DNA of 38,563 bases from positions 1 to 38,563 of the forward strand of contig JAISCL010000344.1 of assembly GCA_031265585.1 (NCBI GenBank). The letters are read 5' to 3'. Shown one piece after another: positions 1 through 7,239 of the stretch. Below the pieces are notes generated by a model. The model made no database searches. It had not been told where the DNA came from and saw only the letters and a program-made list of their open reading frames with translations. A program made the position numbers and the translations under genes. Source of the DNA: Tannerella sp. GTDB taxonomy: Bacteria > Bacteroidota > Bacteroidia > Bacteroidales > Tannerellaceae. The number at the start of each line of letters is the position of its first letter. Within the stretch, counting starts at the first letter, position 1.

Positions 1-80
1 AATACTGAACATGACCGGGCTTTGCCCCTTGCCCTCACATCCCGCAAACATCTATTTACCTGAGTTTTGGATAAGAACAG

Positions 81-213
81 GTCAGGACTTGTATATCAAT
101 AGAAAACGGTTTTAAAACAGTTCCAAATGTCCGTCAGGACATTCATGGATGAAACCTCGACGAGGTTTTCGTTGTGATTTGAACCGTTTTTCTATTGATA
201 TGTGTGCCCTGAC
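81..213. repeat. Nested inverted repeat, three-way-junction fold
   Basis: Bases 93-111 pair with 182-201 (19 bp, one extra T on the right), and this stem extends outward through GTCAGG at 81-86 with CCTGAC at 208-213. Inside are two further perfect hairpins: AATGTCC/GGACATT (126-132 with 137-143) and AAACCTCG/CGAGGTTT (152-159 with 161-168). The element could be a structured RNA, a protein-binding palindrome or the remnant of a non-autonomous mobile element. It lies upstream of the metQ promoter and no gene was found in bases 1-362 apart from a doubtful upstream frame. Confidence 0.6.
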
Positions 214-250
214 GGGCAAGTATCTGTATGGAAATACCTTTTTTACGGTA

Positions 251-281
251 TTGCGAACGGTTTCTCCTGCCTCTATCTTTG
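251..281 (+). promoter_or_regulatory. Bacteroidota-type promoter of the metQ operon
   Basis: TTG at 251-253 is separated by 20 nt from TATCTTTG at 274-281, which fits the Bacteroidota sigma-ABfr consensus (TTG, 19-21 nt, TAnnTTTG). Transcription should begin a few bases after 281, giving a 5' untranslated region of about 75 nt before metQ. No classic SAM or cobalamin riboswitch core was recognised in that leader. Confidence 0.7.
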
Positions 282-315
282 CACAAAAAAAAGCGTCCTC
301 TTAAGACCGACTGCA

Positions 316-369
316 ATGATGGCTTACGGGGATGCTTATGCTAACATATTAAACTTAGAGTTATGCTAA
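316..369 (+). other. Possible 17-codon upstream frame overlapping metQ start
   Basis: An ATG at 316, directly followed by a second ATG, opens a 17-codon frame (starting Met-Met-Ala-Tyr-Gly) that ends in TAA at 367-369. It therefore overlaps the metQ start codon at 363 in another frame. Such an overlap could couple translation of metQ to the upstream frame. There is no clear Shine-Dalgarno sequence before it, so it may be fortuitous. Confidence 0.2.
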
Positions 370-1250
370 AAAGAAACCTGCTTATATTCGTTTTATTAAC
401 GGCATGGATTTTGCCGTCATGCACCCCGCGTCCCGACAGGCAGACCCGCCGGGACAACAGGATCATCCTGATCGGCGTTACGCAGAAACCGACGTATCCC
501 GACCTGATCAGGCACGCCATCCAGCCGCTGCTGGAAAAGAAAGGATATACCGTCAACTTCCTGCAACTCGACGACCAACATGTCTTCAACCAGACGCTGG
601 TCGACGGCTACGTAGACCTCAATATCGGGCAGCATGAATCCGCCCTGAATTTCGAAAAGGCCAACAACCCGGACTGGAAAATCTCGCCGCTGATCAGCGT
701 ACCGAGCGCTCACATGGGCCTCTTTTCGGACAGGTATCCTGTCGGGACGGTTGACGAACTCCGGCAGGCCGTACAGCCCGGAGACATCGTCGCCATGCCC
801 GACGATGCGACCAACCTGCCCAGGTCACTGATCTTCCTCGAAAACCTCGGCTTCCTTAAACTGAAAGACGGGATCGACAGGTTCGCCGCTACCGAACACG
901 ATATTGCCGGCAATCCCCGTAAACTCTCCTTCAAGATAGTGAAAGCCGAACAGATCCCGCGTATCCTGGACGGGATCGCCATCGGCGTTATCTACGGCGA
1001 CGATGCCGACCTGCTCGGCATACTCGACCGGGCAATCATTCGCGAAGTGGACGAAAGCGACCTCTTCCTCAATATCTTCGTCATACAGGACGCCGACCGC
1101 GACGAACCGTGGGTGAAGGATTTCCGGGACGCCGTCCTGTCCGAAGAATTTAAAAATACGGTCGAAAACCCGGCCTACAGATTTCATAAATACTACCGCC
1201 CCTCATGGTACCGGGAAAAGTGGGGGATTGCAAACGAATGGGGGAAATAA
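363..1250 (+). CDS. metQ: MetQ/NlpA-type substrate-binding lipoprotein, first copy
   Basis: This 295-residue protein is a lipid-anchored binding component of a D-/L-methionine-type ABC importer. It has a signal peptide ending in a lipobox (LPSC, Cys20) and the NlpA/MetQ fold signature throughout, starting with GVTQKPTYPD at 38-47. Family features kept include His91 in the ligand loop, Arg154 in DDATNLPRS and the NP at 184-185. The segment that in MetQ normally reads like Asn-Gly/Thr-Asn-Tyr-Ala is here GDDA (212-215), and the aromatic residues usually around the ligand-loop histidine are missing. The ligand may therefore be a methionine-like compound rather than methionine. It is the first gene of a metQ-metQ-metN-metI run downstream of a canonical promoter. 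Family assignment is firm from sequence; the ligand difference rests on remembered family residues. Confidence 0.9.
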   Translation: MLKRNLLIFVLLTAWILPSCTPRPDRQTRRDNRIILIGVTQKPTYPDLIRHAIQPLLEKKGYTVNFLQLDDQHVFNQTLVDGYVDLNIGQHESALNFEKANNPDWKISPLISVPSAHMGLFSDRYPVGTVDELRQAVQPGDIVAMPDDATNLPRSLIFLENLGFLKLKDGIDRFAATEHDIAGNPRKLSFKIVKAEQIPRILDGIAIGVIYGDDADLLGILDRAIIREVDESDLFLNIFVIQDADRDEPWVKDFRDAVLSEEFKNTVENPAYRFHKYYRPSWYREKWGIANEWGK

Positions 1251-1252
1251 GG

Positions 1253-2137
1253 ATGAATACAGCCGTAAAGATACTTCCGACCCTGTTCGCAGGCATCATG
1301 TTCTGTTCCTGCCTGTCGCGACCCTCAAACAGCGTGGACGACGCCGCGGACAGGAAAGTGATCCGCATTGCCGTCACGCAAAAACCCACCTATCCCGACA
1401 TGATCACGTATGCCATCCGGCCGATCCTGGAAAAGAAGGGATACGTTATCCAACAGAAGTCGATAGACGAAGCCCGGATGCTGGTCAACCTCCTTAACGA
1501 AGGTGAAGTAGACCTGATTATCGCCGGACACCGGGCCGCATACGATTATATCCGGAAACATACCGGCGTAGAAGTATCCACGCTCATTACCGTCCCCAGC
1601 GCCACGGAAGGCCTCTTTTCCGGGACGCTCAACGCACGCACCGTCGATGAATTAAAACAGCAGGCCGGCAGGAACGGCGTCGTTCTTCTGCCCGACGATC
1701 CCTCGAATTTACCGCGTTCGCTCATCTTCCTCGAAAAACTCGGCTTCCTCAAGCTCAGGGAAAACGTCCTCAAAAGCGAAGCTACGGAACGCGATATTGC
1801 CGGGAACCCCTACGGACTTGTCTTCCGCGGAATGAACGCCGCCCAGATCCCGCGTAACCTCGAAAGCGCAGCCTTTGCCGTCATCTTCGGCGACGACGCC
1901 GACCTGCTCGGCATACTCGACCGGGCGATTACCCGCGAAGTCTCCCCCGGCGAGGAATACCTCATCCTTTTCGGCATCAAACCCGGAAACGAAGACCGGC
2001 CCTGGGCAAAGGATTTCCGGGACGCCATCCTGTCCGAAGAGTTCAAAAATGTGATTGAAGACCCCCGGTACCGTTTCCACACGTATCAGCGGCCGGAATG
2101 GTATGTCGAAAAATGGGGAATACAAAACAAATACTGA
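1253..2137 (+). CDS. MetQ/NlpA-type substrate-binding lipoprotein, second copy
   Basis: This 294-residue protein is a tandem paralogue of the preceding MetQ. Both share VTQKPTYPD near the N-terminus and SEEFKN and EKWGI near the C-terminus, but the two have diverged clearly in the ligand loop (AGHRAAYDY here, with His93). Arg155 of SNLPRS is kept, and the usual Asn-rich segment is again GDDA (213-216). The start at 1253 was chosen because it gives a signal peptide with cysteines at 18 and 20 suited to lipidation, and a GGGGAAATAAGG stretch lies just upstream, overlapping the stop of the first copy. A longer frame from 1205 would have no signal at its N-terminus. Two binding proteins serving one MetNI suggest the importer takes two different ligands (inference). 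Confidence 0.87.
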   Translation: MNTAVKILPTLFAGIMFCSCLSRPSNSVDDAADRKVIRIAVTQKPTYPDMITYAIRPILEKKGYVIQQKSIDEARMLVNLLNEGEVDLIIAGHRAAYDYIRKHTGVEVSTLITVPSATEGLFSGTLNARTVDELKQQAGRNGVVLLPDDPSNLPRSLIFLEKLGFLKLRENVLKSEATERDIAGNPYGLVFRGMNAAQIPRNLESAAFAVIFGDDADLLGILDRAITREVSPGEEYLILFGIKPGNEDRPWAKDFRDAILSEEFKNVIEDPRYRFHTYQRPEWYVEKWGIQNKY

Positions 2138-2144
2138 GGAAGAT

Positions 2145-3191
2145 ATGTCCATGCAGCACGAAAACAGCATCAGCTTCCGGAACCTGTCGGTTACATTCAC
2201 TTTAAAAAGGAAGAAGGAGATAACAGCCGTAAAAGACGTCTCGTTCGACGTCCGCCGCGGCGAGATCTTCGGCATTGTCGGCACAAGCGGAGCCGGCAAA
2301 AGCACCCTGCTCCGAACCGTCAACCTCCTGCAGCGTCCGACCGGGGGACAGGTCTTTGTCAATGGCGAAGACGTCACATTCCTTCGGGGCGCCGCCCTGC
2401 AGCAACTGCGCACGAACATCGGCATGATATTCCAGCAATTCAACCTGATCAACGCCAAAACGGTCTATGACAACATCGCGTTCGTAATGAAAATTACCGG
2501 CAAAAGCAACGGTGAAATCCGCCGCCGGACGCAGGAAGTCCTCGAACTGGTCGGACTGTCGGACAGGGCGCAGGCCTATCCGTCGAAGTTAAGCGGAGGC
2601 GAAAAACAGCGCGTCGGCATTGCGCGCGCGCTGGCCAACAATCCCTCGATCCTCCTTTGCGACGAACCTACGTCCTCCCTCGACCTGGAAAATACAGACA
2701 TCATCCTCCAGCTCCTGAAAGAGATTAACTCTAAACTGAACATCACCACCCTTATCATTTCACACGAAATGCATGTAATAAAAAAGATATGCAACCGCGT
2801 TGCCGTCATGAACCGGGGCGAAGTCGTCGAACTCGGCGAAGCCTTCAACATCTTCACCTCCCCGGCAGGGGAATATACCAAACTCCTGGTCAGCCATACG
2901 CTCGACATGGAATTGCCGGAACCGGCGCTGCACAGAAACGCCCGAACCCTGAAGCTCTTTTACAGCGGCGACAAGGCCCACAACGCCGTCATCTCCGACG
3001 CCATACGGCAATTCGATGTGAACATAAATATCCTGCTCGGTAAAATCGAATATATCACCGGCAAACCGTTCGGCATACTGATCATTGAACTTTCCGGCGA
3101 ACAGGAAAACGTCGCCCGTGCGGAACAGTACATCAGGACACAAACCTGCAGGGTCGAAGAAGTAGAATACACAGTAACACTTGACAATTAA
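2145..3191 (+). CDS. metN: Methionine-type ABC importer ATPase MetN
   Basis: This 348-residue protein is the ATPase that powers the MetQ/MetI importer at the cytoplasmic face of the inner membrane. Walker A is GTSGAGKS (46-53), the ABC signature LSGGEKQR lies at 149-156 and Walker B ILLCDE at 169-174. The last roughly 75 residues, from LKLFYSGDKAHN onward, match the NIL domain, which in MetN binds methionine and inhibits transport when the cell is replete. The start at 2145 lies 7 nt after the second metQ stop; a second in-frame ATG follows at 2151. The order metQ-metQ-metN-metI differs from the common metN-metI-metQ. Length is typical for MetN. Confidence 0.95.
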   Translation: MSMQHENSISFRNLSVTFTLKRKKEITAVKDVSFDVRRGEIFGIVGTSGAGKSTLLRTVNLLQRPTGGQVFVNGEDVTFLRGAALQQLRTNIGMIFQQFNLINAKTVYDNIAFVMKITGKSNGEIRRRTQEVLELVGLSDRAQAYPSKLSGGEKQRVGIARALANNPSILLCDEPTSSLDLENTDIILQLLKEINSKLNITTLIISHEMHVIKKICNRVAVMNRGEVVELGEAFNIFTSPAGEYTKLLVSHTLDMELPEPALHRNARTLKLFYSGDKAHNAVISDAIRQFDVNINILLGKIEYITGKPFGILIIELSGEQENVARAEQYIRTQTCRVEEVEYTVTLDN

Positions 3192-3196
3192 TAACT

Positions 3197-3862
3197 ATGA
3201 ACAGCTTACCCCTTCCCGAATTATTCGGGTACTTGAAGACCGCATTCCTGGAAACATTCCTGATGTGCGGCATATCGCTTGTCATATCCGTACTGCTGGG
3301 ACTTGCGATCGGCATCCTGATCTACACGACACGGGAGCCGCTGTTTTGGGAAAACCGGATACTGCATACCGTCAGCGGCGTCTCAATAAACATCATCCGT
3401 TCGATACCCTTCATCATCCTGCTGGTCTTGCTGCTTCCGCTAACGAAGCTGATTGTCGGCACTTCGATCGGGCCTCTGGCGGCATGTGTCTCGCTGGTAT
3501 TCGCCTCTTTCGCCTATTTCGCACGGCTGGTAGAAAGTTCGCTGAGCAGTGTGGACAAGGGGATTATCGAGGCGTCGCGGGCTTTCGGCGCAAGCAATTT
3601 CGACATCATCAAAAGCGTCCTCCTGCCCGAAGCCCTGCCCGGTATCCTGAGAGGCGTCACAATACTGGCGATCGGACTGGTGGCAAATTCGGCGAATGCC
3701 GGCATGGTCGGCGGAGGAGGCATCGGAGACCTTGCGATCCGGTTCGGCTATTACCGCTATCAAACGGATGTGATGATTATTACGGTCGTCCTGCTGATCG
3801 TAATCGTCCAGATTATCCAGATGGCCGGCGACTGGATCGCCCTGAAAACGGAAAAGAGTTAG
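3197..3862 (+). CDS. metI: Methionine-type ABC importer permease MetI
   Basis: This 221-residue inner-membrane permease has about five hydrophobic segments and an EAA loop (EASRAFGASNFDIIKSVLLP) that contacts MetN. It starts 5 nt after the metN stop, so the two are almost certainly cotranscribed. Length and motif agree with MetI proteins. It completes the importer together with the two MetQ lipoproteins and MetN, and is the last gene before the first leader element. Confidence 0.95.
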   Translation: MNSLPLPELFGYLKTAFLETFLMCGISLVISVLLGLAIGILIYTTREPLFWENRILHTVSGVSINIIRSIPFIILLVLLLPLTKLIVGTSIGPLAACVSLVFASFAYFARLVESSLSSVDKGIIEASRAFGASNFDIIKSVLLPEALPGILRGVTILAIGLVANSANAGMVGGGGIGDLAIRFGYYRYQTDVMIITVVLLIVIVQIIQMAGDWIALKTEKS

Positions 3863-3871
3863 GAAAAATAA

Positions 3872-4046
3872 GATTGTTAAACTTTTAAACAGGAAATGAT
3901 ATGAAAATGATGAACTGAAACATTGAACAGGAGTCCCGGCGCCTGCAGCAAAAGATTTGCCGGTGGGATTAGATAAAAAAAGGGGATGCCCTGAGAATAG
4001 ACAACATTACAAAGGGCATCCCACACCAAAGTTTAAAAACTAAAAC
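3872..4046 (+). promoter_or_regulatory. Structured leader of first susC, attenuator-like, copy 1
   Basis: This stretch is almost identical to 10038-10216, upstream of the second susC. It holds a Shine-Dalgarno AGGA (3891-3894), a five-codon Met-rich frame (3901-3918), a hairpin with TCCC 3934-3937 pairing GGGA 3965-3968 plus inner pairs GCC/GGT and GCA/TGC, and a perfect 10-bp hairpin, GGGATGCCCT (3983-3992) with AGGGCATCCC (4013-4022). The GGGAT of the first hairpin could also pair with the ATCCC of the second, so the folds may compete. The second hairpin ends 24 nt before the susC ATG and is not followed by a T-run on this strand. No recognised riboswitch class fits. Confidence 0.6.
3901..3918 (+). 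CDS. Methionine-rich leader peptide, five codons (copy 1)
   Basis: ATG AAA ATG ATG AAC TGA encodes Met-Lys-Met-Met-Asn. It is preceded by AGGA with a 6-nt spacer, a good ribosome binding site. Three of five codons are methionine, followed by strong hairpins and then genes that fit methionine or organosulfur uptake. This is the layout of a leader-peptide attenuator. The same frame is preserved in copy 2, but the two leaders are recent duplicates, so that is weak independent support. Confidence 0.45.
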   Translation: MKMMN

Positions 4047-7000
4047 ATGACAAAGGTAAATATAAAATTTAAAATAGCAAAGAGAATTGTGAACAAGACA
4101 TTACTCTGTACACAGATATTCATTGTTTTGGGAATGATATTGACAGCAAATCATTCTTACGCACAACAGATTAAAGTGGAGGGTCTGATCCTGGACGCCG
4201 CCACGAATGAACCTGTTGCCGGCGCGACCGTTTCCATCGTTAACGGAGAAAACGGTACGGCAGCCGACATAAACGGTACGTTTTCCATAGACGTAAACGC
4301 TTTTCCTGCCACGATTTCGATCAGTTCCATAGGATACAGAACACTGGAAGTCGAATTTTACGAGTATTCCGAACCTGTTACCCTCTTTTTGCAGGAAAAT
4401 TTAAGCCTGCTCAACGAAGTTGTGGTAATCGGTTACGGAACACAGAAACGAAGGGAATTAACGGGCGTAATCGCTTCGGTACCGCAGACGGTGCTGAATC
4501 AGAGCGCCAGTTCGTTTGACAACACGTTGGGCGGATCGGTTCCCGGTATCCAGGTAACTCAAAGTTCCGGCCAGCCCGGCGCTACGTCGTCCGTTCGTAT
4601 TCGGGGAAGCAATTCGATCACCGGAGGCAATGAACCGCTGTATGTGATCGATGGATTTATTGTCTATAACGACAATAATTTCTCGACCACCGGCGAGGTA
4701 ACATCCAAGATACCGCGTGCCGATGCCGGCCTGAACGTCCTTTCAACCATCAATCCTTCGGATATTGAATCAATTGACATATTGAAAGATGCTTCTGCAA
4801 CCGCTATCTACGGCACACGGGGGGCAAACGGCGTCATCATCGTAACGACCAGAAAAGGCATAAAAGGCGCCAATCGCGTACAAATACGTTCATCGCTCGG
4901 ATGGCAGCAAGTTACAAAAAAACTTGATTTGCTCAACGGACCCGAATGGGCGTCACTGTATAACGACATACTTGAAAGTCAGAGTGGAAAGCCGTTTTTT
5001 GATGTCAACAGCGTTCAATCGTATGACTGGCAATCGGAGGCATTGCGTACAGGCGCCGTGCGCGATTTGCAGGCGTCTATCAGTGGCGGCGACGAGAAGA
5101 CGCGCTACTCCGTATCCGGGGGATATTCAACGAACGAAGGCATCGTACTCAATACCGATTTTACACGTTATTCATTTCGCATTAACCTCGACCGGGAAGT
5201 GTCGAAAAAATTCCGTTTCGGTGTGAACGCTATTGGCAGCGCCTCGACTCAGAACGGTCTGGCCCAGCTTAACGATAATGATAACCGTGTCAACACTTGG
5301 TTTACCGTACTGCGCACTCCGCCGGTGCTGCCTGTCTACGACGGTAACGGCTCATTCAATTATGTTAACCCATACGCGGAAGAAATCATTCGAGGCATCA
5401 CCCCCAACGCGATTGCCGACCTTGAAAACACGATCAGCGAAACAAAGACGGGACGGACACTTGGCAATTTCTACGGCGAGTTCACGTTCTTTCAGGGATT
5501 AACTGCAAAATTGAACATTGGCGCAGACTATCTAAGCACAAAACAAAATTTCTTCGCCCCGTTTACTACCTGGGGAGGGTTTAAAACCGATGGATTTGCC
5601 TCTGTTGGCGCCAAGTTTGCAACCGCATGGCAAGCGGAGTTTACCGTTAACTACGACAGGAAATTTGTCGGCGGACACACGGTTTCCGCTCTCGCAGGAT
5701 ACACTGTGCAGCGTACGGATGTCGCATCGGCACAGGCCATTGCATCCGGTTTTCTCAACGACAAGACGACGTTCAACAGTTTGCAAAGCGCCTCAATCTC
5801 CTCGCTGCCTTATTCCGATGAGATAAAAAGCATTATCCGCTCATATCTCGGACGCATCAATTATTCGTATCGCGACCGTTATCATCTGACTGCCACCTTG
5901 CGGGCCGACGGTTCTTCGCGTTTCGGAGCAAACAATCACTGGGCATATTTCCCTTCGGTAGGCATTTCATGGAACCTTAACGAAGAAGGATTTCTGCGTG
6001 AATACAAAAAACTCAGTAATTTCAAACTTCGAGTGAGCGCCGGCCTGGTCGGCAATCAGGAAATTGGCAACTACATGTACGAAAGTCGCTACACGCCTGC
6101 CAACTATTCTTTTGACGGTAAGATCGTCACCGGATTTGTACCTGCAAACATGGGCAATAAAGATTTGAAATGGGAAAAAACGGCACAATATAATGCCGGA
6201 ATTGATTTGGGCTTCTGGAATGACCACCTGTCGATCGCATTCGATTCATATTACAAGAAAACGACCGATTTGCTGCTTGATTTGCCTACACAAACGACAA
6301 CAGGTTTCGTGACGGTTCTCAAAAACATAGGAAGCGTTGAGAATAAAGGACTCGAATTAGGCATAACCGGCCGCATAGTCGACCGTAAAGGTTTGCAATG
6401 GACAAGTACTCTCAACTGGTCGCTCAACCGCAATAAAGTGACGAATCTCGGCGGCCTGCCCTCCTTTTTTCCCGAATTTCCCAATAACGGCTCGCTTATA
6501 AGCATCAATCCTGTTATCGTGAAGGAAGGCGAACCGATAGGAACGTTCTATGGATGGAAGTTCGACGGCATCGTGCAGGAAGGCGAGGATTTGTCGAAGA
6601 TACCGGTTCCCGGTTTCGGCAGTTTTGCCGGCGGGTCAGTGCATGTGGGCGACCCTAAGTACCGCGAGAAAGAAGGCTCAGTGGACGGCAAAGTGGACAA
6701 TGCCGACAAGGATGTGCTTGGCAGTATACAGCCCGATTTCATTTATGGTTTCAATAATACCGTCATTTGGCGGGCCTTTGATTTGTCGCTCTTTCTGCAA
6801 GGCAGTCAGGGAAACGAACTGTACAATGCACTCGCCAATAAGGCCGAACTGACTACGCTTGTCTATAACACGCCACACAAAATAGCCGATCGCTGGACCG
6901 GTTCCAATCCATCCAACGAAACGCCTCGCGCCATCAGCGCCAGTAACTTCTATATGGACAGCCGTTATATCGAGGATGCTTCATATCTCAAATTGAAGCT

Positions 7001-7229
7001 TCTCACACTGGGATATACCTTTCCATTGCAGGGCCTAACGAAGATTAAATCATCGGCGCGACTGTTTTTTACAGCACAGAACCTGTTTACTGTCACTAAT
7101 TATACAGGCTATGACCCCGAAGCGTCGCGCCATGGCGGCAATGAACAGACAGGCCTCTTGCAGGGCGTTGACTTTGGCGCCTATCCATCATCAAGAAGTT
7201 TTATTTTCGGAGTAGAAATTAATTTATAA
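4047..7229 (+). CDS. SusC-type TonB-dependent outer-membrane transporter, first copy
   Basis: This 1060-residue protein is an outer-membrane beta-barrel that imports large or scarce nutrients using TonB energy. It has a signal peptide cleaved near Ala39 (HSYA/QQ), a carboxypeptidase-regulatory-like domain (about 42-115), the SusC segment EVVVIGYGTQKR around 125-136, a plug domain with GQPGATSSVRIRG, and a C-terminal barrel ending in an aromatic-rich strand. No STN domain precedes the regulatory-like domain, so direct control by an anti-sigma partner is not expected. It pairs with the SusD gene 10 nt downstream. The N-terminal 130 residues are nearly identical to the second SusC, but the rest has diverged, implying a different ligand. 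The substrate is not visible from sequence; context points to a sulfur compound or peptide. Confidence 0.95.
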   Translation: MTKVNIKFKIAKRIVNKTLLCTQIFIVLGMILTANHSYAQQIKVEGLILDAATNEPVAGATVSIVNGENGTAADINGTFSIDVNAFPATISISSIGYRTLEVEFYEYSEPVTLFLQENLSLLNEVVVIGYGTQKRRELTGVIASVPQTVLNQSASSFDNTLGGSVPGIQVTQSSGQPGATSSVRIRGSNSITGGNEPLYVIDGFIVYNDNNFSTTGEVTSKIPRADAGLNVLSTINPSDIESIDILKDASATAIYGTRGANGVIIVTTRKGIKGANRVQIRSSLGWQQVTKKLDLLNGPEWASLYNDILESQSGKPFFDVNSVQSYDWQSEALRTGAVRDLQASISGGDEKTRYSVSGGYSTNEGIVLNTDFTRYSFRINLDREVSKKFRFGVNAIGSASTQNGLAQLNDNDNRVNTWFTVLRTPPVLPVYDGNGSFNYVNPYAEEIIRGITPNAIADLENTISETKTGRTLGNFYGEFTFFQGLTAKLNIGADYLSTKQNFFAPFTTWGGFKTDGFASVGAKFATAWQAEFTVNYDRKFVGGHTVSALAGYTVQRTDVASAQAIASGFLNDKTTFNSLQSASISSLPYSDEIKSIIRSYLGRINYSYRDRYHLTATLRADGSSRFGANNHWAYFPSVGISWNLNEEGFLREYKKLSNFKLRVSAGLVGNQEIGNYMYESRYTPANYSFDGKIVTGFVPANMGNKDLKWEKTAQYNAGIDLGFWNDHLSIAFDSYYKKTTDLLLDLPTQTTTGFVTVLKNIGSVENKGLELGITGRIVDRKGLQWTSTLNWSLNRNKVTNLGGLPSFFPEFPNNGSLISINPVIVKEGEPIGTFYGWKFDGIVQEGEDLSKIPVPGFGSFAGGSVHVGDPKYREKEGSVDGKVDNADKDVLGSIQPDFIYGFNNTVIWRAFDLSLFLQGSQGNELYNALANKAELTTLVYNTPHKIADRWTGSNPSNETPRAISASNFYMDSRYIEDASYLKLKLLTLGYTFPLQGLTKIKSSARLFFTAQNLFTVTNYTGYDPEASRHGGNEQTGLLQGVDFGAYPSSRSFIFGVEINL

Positions 7230-7239
7230 CTGACAATTT

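Noticed and set aside
282-362. Possible SAM riboswitch in the metQ leader
   Set aside because: No SAM-I or SAM-II core sequence could be matched; the leader is short and shows no convincing pairing.
3920-3970. Resemblance of the susC leader to the 3' part of a cobalamin riboswitch (CAGGAG near CC and GCC)
   Set aside because: The other conserved cobalamin-riboswitch segments are missing in the roughly 60 nt before it, and the element is too short.
3982-4022. Hairpin as an ordinary intrinsic terminator
   Set aside because: On the + strand no T-run follows. A T-run exists only on the opposite strand (complement of 3975-3981), where no gene needs it.
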